A stretch of 64,000 nt of DNA, from the NCBI GenBank assembly GCA_022747635.1, contig JAKTNV010000003.1, positions 51,586,857 through 51,650,856 on the forward strand, written 5' to 3'. The first letter of the stretch is position 1; the number at the start of each line of letters is the position of its first letter. The notes under the pieces are model-generated. The model saw nothing but the letters and a program-made list of their open reading frames with translations, was not told the origin of the DNA and did no database searches. Positions 61,461 to 64,000 of this stretch are shown piece after piece. Origin of the DNA: Hetaerina americana. Its lineage: Eukaryota > Arthropoda > Insecta > Odonata > Calopterygidae. Both the position numbers and the translations under genes were made by a program.

Positions 61461-62504
61461 AAAGTCTCTTCACAACACCTCCGTCTGAGGTGGAGTGGAT
61501 TACAATCTGGTGGTTCCTTGTCATTTTTGTAGCTACGAACACCGTTCTGAAAGGAGTACGGTTGCTGCGAGTGAATGGATCCGGAGGAAATTGGATCTTT
61601 AATTCCACTCCCTTGACGCTCGTGGGAAATCATATGCCACCTTAAGCCTGGCCGTATCTCTCCTTCCTTAATTTTGGATCGCGTGAATGGAACAGGTTAA
61701 AAGTGGGGATCTCAGTAGTGCAGGGGAGAAACGTGTAAAAGGCGTTCATTCCCAATTAAGTGACTCCTCTATCACTTGCACACATTCTCTTTCCTTAGCA
61801 TCAAAAGCAATCCGCACCGAAAACATAAGTTAAACTCCAGTAGAAGAGGGAAATGTCTGTCACCTTCATAGAGTATCACATATCTAATTTTAAATGCCAG
61901 GAATAATTACATTAATCTCTAGACAATCGAGTGTGTTACGTTCATTAATGCTACTGCAGTTTAAAATACCACGGTTCAGAAGGTGGAAAAGTAAAATGGA
62001 AATATTTTGAAGTTCAAGTGCATGGGATGATCATCCATAGATTTAAGTAATCCCAACAGAACGATGTGTGTTTAAAAGTGATGAGATTTAAATGGGAGCT
62101 CGAAAATGTTACCAATATTATAGACACATTTACGCTTATTCTCAAATATGCCGAAGACTCAATTATGGTGTGCGAAAAACTGCTTCACGTGCTAACTTGC
62201 TCCTTATTTTCCACTTGATGTGCCACTAGGGAAATTTTAATTTTAATTTCCTGAGACATTAAAATTTAACCTAAACTAGGCACTAAATATATGGTATTCT
62301 GTTCTTTTATATTTGTTTTTCACTGAAGAAAGATATTCTTGAGCTGTGATAATTGTACGTGAGTGGAGAATATAGTAATATGACCGTATGATTGATTGAA
62401 TGGATGCACCTCTATTTATTAAAAAAATTGGATAATGCGTTCATGAGTAAAGAGAACATTGTGGCCAGCGATGTAACCGCAAATCTAGGCCAACCGGTTT
62501 CATA
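61461..62504. other. Stretch before the intact mariner, no recognisable gene
   Basis: AT-rich, short frames only, nothing recognised. Confidence 0.4.
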
Positions 62505-63840
62505 CTACCTTGATCAAAAAGTTCCCGGAATAACCACCGTGTGGCGCTCCCATCGTTCCGATTTGAGTTCTGTTTTTTTTGTTAAATTGGTACATCTGTT
62601 GTTGATATTCCCTTTAAATCTTAGTGTCATAACTTGACATTTGCAAAAGTTACGTAGCCAAGAGTACATCTATCTCTGTGTGTGTTGGCGATTTTTTACA
62701 ATTTCAGAAATGGATTTAAATTTGCAACAACGAACTTGTATTAAATTTTGCGTAAAAAACGGATTTAGTGGCGCACGGACGTTGGAAATGTTGGAAAAGT
62801 GTTTCGGCAACGATTCTCTAAAAAAAACGGTCGTTTACCAGTGGCACGAGCGGTTCAGAAGTGGTCGTGAGTCAATCGAAGATGATGAACGCAGTGGCAG
62901 ACCATCGACATCGAAAGTCGGTGAAAAAATTGATAAAGTAAAAGAAATGTTGGTCAATAACCGCAAATTAACCATCAGAGAAATAGCGGAGGACTTGAAC
63001 ATTGCCTATGGATCCGCCCAAGACATTGTGGTTAATGATTTGGGTTTCCGTCGTGTAGCAGCAAAGTTGGTGCCAAAAGACGTCAATTTCATGCAAAAAA
63101 GAGACCGTGTTGACGTCGCAAAAGACATGATTTGCGAGGCTGAATCCGATCCCACATTCATCAAAAGGATCATTACTGGAGACGAGACGTGGGTTTATGA
63201 GTACGACACGCAATCCAGACATCAGGCAAGTGAATGGCGTTCACCAAATGAGCCGAGACCAAAAAAACCACGTCGTTTTCAGTCAAAAAAGAAGGCAATG
63301 CTGACGGTTTTCATGGATTACAACGGTGTAGTGCATCATGAATTTTTGCCAGAAGGCCAGACAGTAAACAAAGAGTATTATTTGGGCGTTATGAGACGTT
63401 TGCGTGAAGCAATTCGCCGAAAGAGACCAGAAATGTGGGCAGAAAACTCGTGGATTTTGCACCATGATAACGCACCGTCGCACAGTGCTATCATTATTCG
63501 TAATTTTTTGACGAAAAATGCAACAAATACCATCCAACAGCCACCGAATTCACCTGATTTGGCTCCCTGTGACTTCTTTCTGTTCAATCGAGTTAAAAAA
63601 CCATTACGGGGAACGCGTTTTAGCAGCCGAGAGGAAGTAATGGAAAAATCGCAGGAAGCACTGATGGACATACCGAAAACCGAATATAAAAAATGTTTCG
63701 AGGATTGGATCAAGCGCTGGCATAAGTGTGTTGCAGTCGATGGGGATTACTTTGAAGGGGACAATATAGATTTAGATGAATAAACTTGTATTTTTGAAAC
63801 GATAAATGAATAAATTCCGGGAACTTTTTGATCAAGGTAG
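62505..63840 (+). mobile_element. Structurally intact mariner transposon (1336 bp)
   Basis: Terminal inverted repeats match perfectly over at least 27 bp: 62505–62531 (starting CTACCTTGATCAAAAAGTTC) and 63814–63840. TA flanks both ends (62503–62504, 63841–63842), the standard mariner target duplication. Total length is typical of full-length mariners and the single gene inside has no stop or frameshift. Perfect ends and an open transposase suggest recent insertion and possible activity. Its ends differ from those of the three mariner relics in the window. Confidence 0.95.
62710..63783 (+). CDS. Mariner transposase, intact, DD34D
   Basis: A 357-aa single-exon transposase. The start is the ATG at 62710 (MDLNLQQRTC), chosen because the 23 upstream codons have no Met and do not match the family. 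N-terminal helix-turn-helix DNA-binding region spans residues 1–110 (YQWHERFRSGRESIEDDERS, then GRPST; second helix region TIREIAEDLNIAYGSAQDIV). The catalytic triad is complete: Asp158 in TGDETWVYEYD, Asp253 in HHDNAPSH and Asp288 in SPDLAPCDFF, with exactly 34 residues between the last two, the mariner signature. The protein cuts and pastes the element at TA sites. The tail is DGDYFEGDNIDLDE. A linker LVPKDV stands where many mariners have WVPHEL. Nothing needed for activity appears missing, but activity is not proven. Confidence 0.97.
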   Translation: MDLNLQQRTCIKFCVKNGFSGARTLEMLEKCFGNDSLKKTVVYQWHERFRSGRESIEDDERSGRPSTSKVGEKIDKVKEMLVNNRKLTIREIAEDLNIAYGSAQDIVVNDLGFRRVAAKLVPKDVNFMQKRDRVDVAKDMICEAESDPTFIKRIITGDETWVYEYDTQSRHQASEWRSPNEPRPKKPRRFQSKKKAMLTVFMDYNGVVHHEFLPEGQTVNKEYYLGVMRRLREAIRRKRPEMWAENSWILHHDNAPSHSAIIIRNFLTKNATNTIQQPPNSPDLAPCDFFLFNRVKKPLRGTRFSSREEVMEKSQEALMDIPKTEYKKCFEDWIKRWHKCVAVDGDYFEGDNIDLDE

Positions 63841-63842
63841 TA

Positions 63843-64000
63843 TTACGAGTTGGTCAGAAAGGATCTTTGAGAAACGTTGATGAATTGGCTATACGGTATC
63901 TCCCGTTTATTGGGTCCGCTGAATTTAATGGGTCGAAAAATTTGGACGGTTTCTAAAGCATTTAATAAGGCACAGATACTGGCCTCGCTTACCGAAACTT
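63843..64000. other. Window end, no feature
   Basis: Sequence after the mariner's right TA. Nothing recognised. Confidence 0.4.

Noticed and set aside
61289..61633. 114-codon minus-strand frame starting at an ATG, as first exon of the anion exchanger
   Set aside because: No similarity to AE N-termini and no donor that joins in phase to the exon at 55439 could be defended.
1..64000. CRISPR arrays, operons, bacterial signals
   Set aside because: The window is eukaryotic nuclear DNA with spliced genes. No regularly spaced repeats were seen.

Overview
The window is animal nuclear DNA, almost certainly from an arthropod and most likely an insect. It is AT-rich and intron-rich, with GT–AG splice junctions and no operons. 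It carries several mariner (DD34D) lineages, non-LTR retrotransposon fragments and a tRNA-derived SINE family. The protein-coding content is three conserved genes, each reconstructed by joining exons whose phases agree across every junction.

Layout. (1) 1–16.7 kb: no conserved gene. It holds a nested pair of dead mariner elements (808–2632), a tRNA-derived SINE (about 5740–6068, minus), two CpG-rich segments (about 4.9–5.35 and 8.1–8.6 kb) and a perfect 94-bp tandem duplication (10182–10369). (2) 16779–17301, plus strand: LSM5, three exons, 91 aa, complete. (3) 17652–19526, minus strand: MOS, the oocyte MAPKKK, six exons, 361 aa, complete, convergent with LSM5 with about 350 bp between the stop codons. 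(4) 22328–55439, minus strand: an SLC4-family Cl-/HCO3- anion exchanger of the AE2/AE3 type, the probable orthologue of fly Ae2/CG8177. Twenty-two in-phase coding exons encode 1451 residues; only the 5'-most exon with the start codon is missing. Its introns hold LINE pieces (about 31.2–33.8, 42.0–42.6, 46.4–47.4, 48.3–48.7 kb), a deleted mariner (49231–49788), a 248-bp MITE (47633–47880) and a hairpin element (34639–34734). (5) 55.4–64 kb: a second SINE copy (about 55750–56030, plus), a CpG-rich segment with a G-quadruplex motif (about 61.1–61.5 kb), and a structurally intact mariner (62505–63840) with perfect terminal repeats, a TA duplication and an uninterrupted 357-aa transposase.

The three host genes have unrelated jobs: U6 snRNP and mRNA-decay ring subunit, meiotic kinase, and pH/bicarbonate transporter. 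The sequence does not suggest that they form one system. The most unusual items are the intact mariner beside relics of three other mariner lineages, a GC–AG intron in the anion exchanger, a 16-bp-arm hairpin inside a 126-nt MOS intron, a YY1/TISU-like LSM5 start, and the nested and paired repeats. No clearly new biological system was found. All identifications come from reading the sequence and recalled family features; no database search was run.
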